64,000 nucleotides of DNA from Bacteroidota bacterium (lineage in GTDB: Bacteria > Bacteroidota > Bacteroidia > Flavobacteriales > Flavobacteriaceae): positions 1 to 64,000 of the forward strand of contig JAEWHE010000040.1 in assembly GCA_023387965.1 (NCBI GenBank), written 5' to 3'. Shown here one piece after another: positions 62,623 through 64,000 of the stretch. Every line of letters starts with the position of its first letter. Positions within the stretch are counted from its first letter, which is position 1. The notes under the pieces are model-generated. The model saw only the letters and a program-made list of their open reading frames with translations, was not told the origin of the DNA and ran no database searches. The translations under genes were made by a program, and so were the position numbers.

Positions 62623-63975
62623 TTAGAGTTTAGGAAAAAGGAGTGTAACCCTAGTTCCGGCATTAGGTTGCGAAGTAATCGAAAATTGAATATTATTTTG
62701 TTTAAAAATAATGGTAGCCAAAGATAGTCCAATGCCGCTCCCTTTAATTTCACCCACGTTTTTACCACGGTAAAATGTTTGCTGAACCATCTCCAGATCT
62801 TCTTTTAAAATCCCAGTTCCAAAATCCTGAATGATTAATTGAAGTTGATTTTCAATTTCCGACAGTAAAATCTTAATCACCTTTCCGTTAGAATATTTTA
62901 CAGCATTTTCTACCAAATTATACACAGCAAGCTGAATTTGTGTTTCATTTCCTTTCACCGAAAATAAACTTTCGTTGGAAATGTTCATCTGGATATCAAA
63001 TTCTTGTGGACCGTAATTTTCAAAAATTTTGTCATTGATATTAAAAATAGTTTCATCAATTCGGAACAAAACATTGTCGGCCTGTGCATTTTTTAAGCCG
63101 GAAAGCATCATTAAATTACTCAAAATCGCCTCAATGTGATAAACATTTTTAAGCGCTTCGGAGGTAACCATTTGGTATTCTTCTGGCGTTCTTTCTTTTT
63201 GTGCAAAAACTTCTAAACTACCAGATATTGCCGCTAATGGCGTCTTAAATTCGTGAGATACGTAGTTTATAAAATTTTTTTGAATAGCAAACGTATCCGA
63301 CAACCGACTCAGCAAATTATTGAAAGTAAGAATTAAATCAGCAATTTCGTCATTAGTATTTGAGCTGTTAATGGGTTTGTCTAATGAGGTAAGTTCTTTG
63401 GCATTTACCTCGTCGATTACTTTGGTGATAGGTCTGTAGGCAATTTGCGATAAAAATTTACTTAATATAAAAATGAGCAACAATCCGCTAAAAAGTACGA
63501 TAATCATAATCACTAACAATCGATTGGTCTGCGATGTAAATACCTCGTTATTCGTTTTTACAAATACTACAAAATTGCCCTGATTATCCTGATAAAAAAT
63601 CCCGTGGTAAAAGTGGTTATGAGATTTAAAACTTAATTTTTTGTTTTTTCTAACAAGCGCTAATTTTTCAGGGTCAATATTTTTATCAATGTTTTTATTG
63701 CCATAGGCAATTTGGTTTTGTTCGTTGTACACCAAAACCACATCGTTTTGAATATTTTCTTCAAATTGGCTTTTTATCGCTGAATGTTCGTTTTGCGTTA
63801 GCTCATCTTTTTCTAAATAAAAAATTGCCGAAAGCAAACAAGTTTTTTGTAATTCTTTAAAAACAACTTTTTCGGAACTATTGTAAAAAGAGATGTAGAT
63901 TAAAATAGACGCAATGACAAATACAAATCCGAAAATAGCAGAAGAAATAATGGTCAATCGATTTCGGATTTTCAT
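62623..63975 (-). CDS. Two-component sensor histidine kinase of the metal-efflux locus
   Basis: 450 residues: two membrane helices (SSAIFGFVFVIASILIYISF near the start and VIMIIVLFSGLLLIFILSKF at about 153-173) around a periplasmic domain, then a HAMP segment, HisKA with FINYVSHEFKTPLAAISGSL (His241) and ATPase boxes (VYNLVENAVKYSNGK, DFGTGILKEDL, GSGIGLSLATII). Location before czcCBA-type genes suggests metal-responsive control (CusS/CzcS-like). Its ATG overlaps a TGA in another frame, consistent with a response-regulator gene ending just here. Confidence 0.9.
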   Translation of the reverse strand: MKIRNRLTIISSAIFGFVFVIASILIYISFYNSSEKVVFKELQKTCLLSAIFYLEKDELTQNEHSAIKSQFEENIQNDVVLVYNEQNQIAYGNKNIDKNIDPEKLALVRKNKKLSFKSHNHFYHGIFYQDNQGNFVVFVKTNNEVFTSQTNRLLVIMIIVLFSGLLLIFILSKFLSQIAYRPITKVIDEVNAKELTSLDKPINSSNTNDEIADLILTFNNLLSRLSDTFAIQKNFINYVSHEFKTPLAAISGSLEVFAQKERTPEEYQMVTSEALKNVYHIEAILSNLMMLSGLKNAQADNVLFRIDETIFNINDKIFENYGPQEFDIQMNISNESLFSVKGNETQIQLAVYNLVENAVKYSNGKVIKILLSEIENQLQLIIQDFGTGILKEDLEMVQQTFYRGKNVGEIKGSGIGLSLATIIFKQNNIQFSITSQPNAGTRVTLLFPKL

Positions 63976-64000
63976 GGTCGGTAATTCAATTTTTTTGCTA
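63972..64000 (-). CDS. Possible C-terminal end of the partner response regulator
   Basis: In the frame ending at the TGA 63974-63972 the last residues read AKKLNYRP, and the TGA overlaps the kinase ATG (ATGA), the normal coupling of OmpR-type regulator and kinase genes. Only 29 bases are in the window, so this is a suggestion, not an identification. Confidence 0.35.

Overview
This is a window of a Flavobacteriaceae chromosome, most likely Flavobacterium. Support comes from Bacteroidetes-type promoters (TTTG/TTG, spacer, TAnnTTTG), a remnant type IX secretion C-terminal domain, family content (DUF3667, DUF5694, CAL67264 small membrane protein), a prfB gene with the canonical programmed frameshift, and low GC. 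No replication origin, tRNA, rRNA, CRISPR array or intact insertion sequence was recognised.

Layout. (1) 1-2754: the N-terminal 918 codons of a secreted surface protein built of seven exact 240-bp HYR-like repeats; it runs off the left edge. (2) 2.8-4.3 kb: gene-poor ground with decayed pieces of an RND pump and its TolC-type channel. (3) 4.3-11.5 kb: two paralogous soluble PAS histidine kinases, each beside a single-domain response regulator, separated by 1.4 kb of noncoding DNA holding three terminator-like hairpins about 200 bp apart. (4) 11.7-12.7 kb: a broken gene that joined a phage-tail-collar-like N-terminus to surface domains and a type IX sorting domain. (5) 13.2-18.3 kb: a mobile-element accessory operon: ssb, DUF932, PRTRC E, PRTRC C (ubiquitin-like), an overlapping 58-codon ORF, PRTRC F, PRTRC B (E2-like) and PRTRC ThiF (E1-like). 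This is the most interesting block: it contains the parts of a bacterial ubiquitin-like conjugation pathway. (6) 18.7-25.1 kb: an AT-rich defence segment with Hachiman (hamA-hamB), a frameshifted receiver-domain gene, a DUF2971 gene, a gene fragment and an AbiE-like toxin-antitoxin pair. Around 25.35 kb a tRNA-Ser-like 3' tail followed by a terminator may mark the island edge.

(7) 25.8-64 kb is ordinary chromosome: acyl-CoA carboxylase beta subunit, DUF47-Pit phosphate uptake operon, prfB, threonine aldolase behind a repeat-like structured leader, M28 peptidase, DUF3667, DJ-1/PfpI protein, a YetF-GNAT pair, stress-type small proteins, an AsmA-like protein, a UvrD/PcrA helicase, a LytS/LytR-type two-component pair, Sua5, an OmpA-like lipoprotein, a glycosyltransferase, an HsdR-N-like protein divergent from holA, ettA with its small membrane neighbour, a TPR hybrid kinase, a secreted endonuclease/exonuclease/phosphatase protein, a DEAD-box helicase, and a leftward heavy-metal efflux operon (sensor kinase, then CzcC-, CzcB- and CzcA-like genes) that reaches the right edge.

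The accessory left 25 kb (pseudogenes, defence genes, base-composition jumps) contrasts sharply with the compact housekeeping right side. No integrase or conjugation gene lies in the window, so the mobile element is either only partly inside it or is a remnant. All identifications are by reading motifs and family resemblance; no database search was run.
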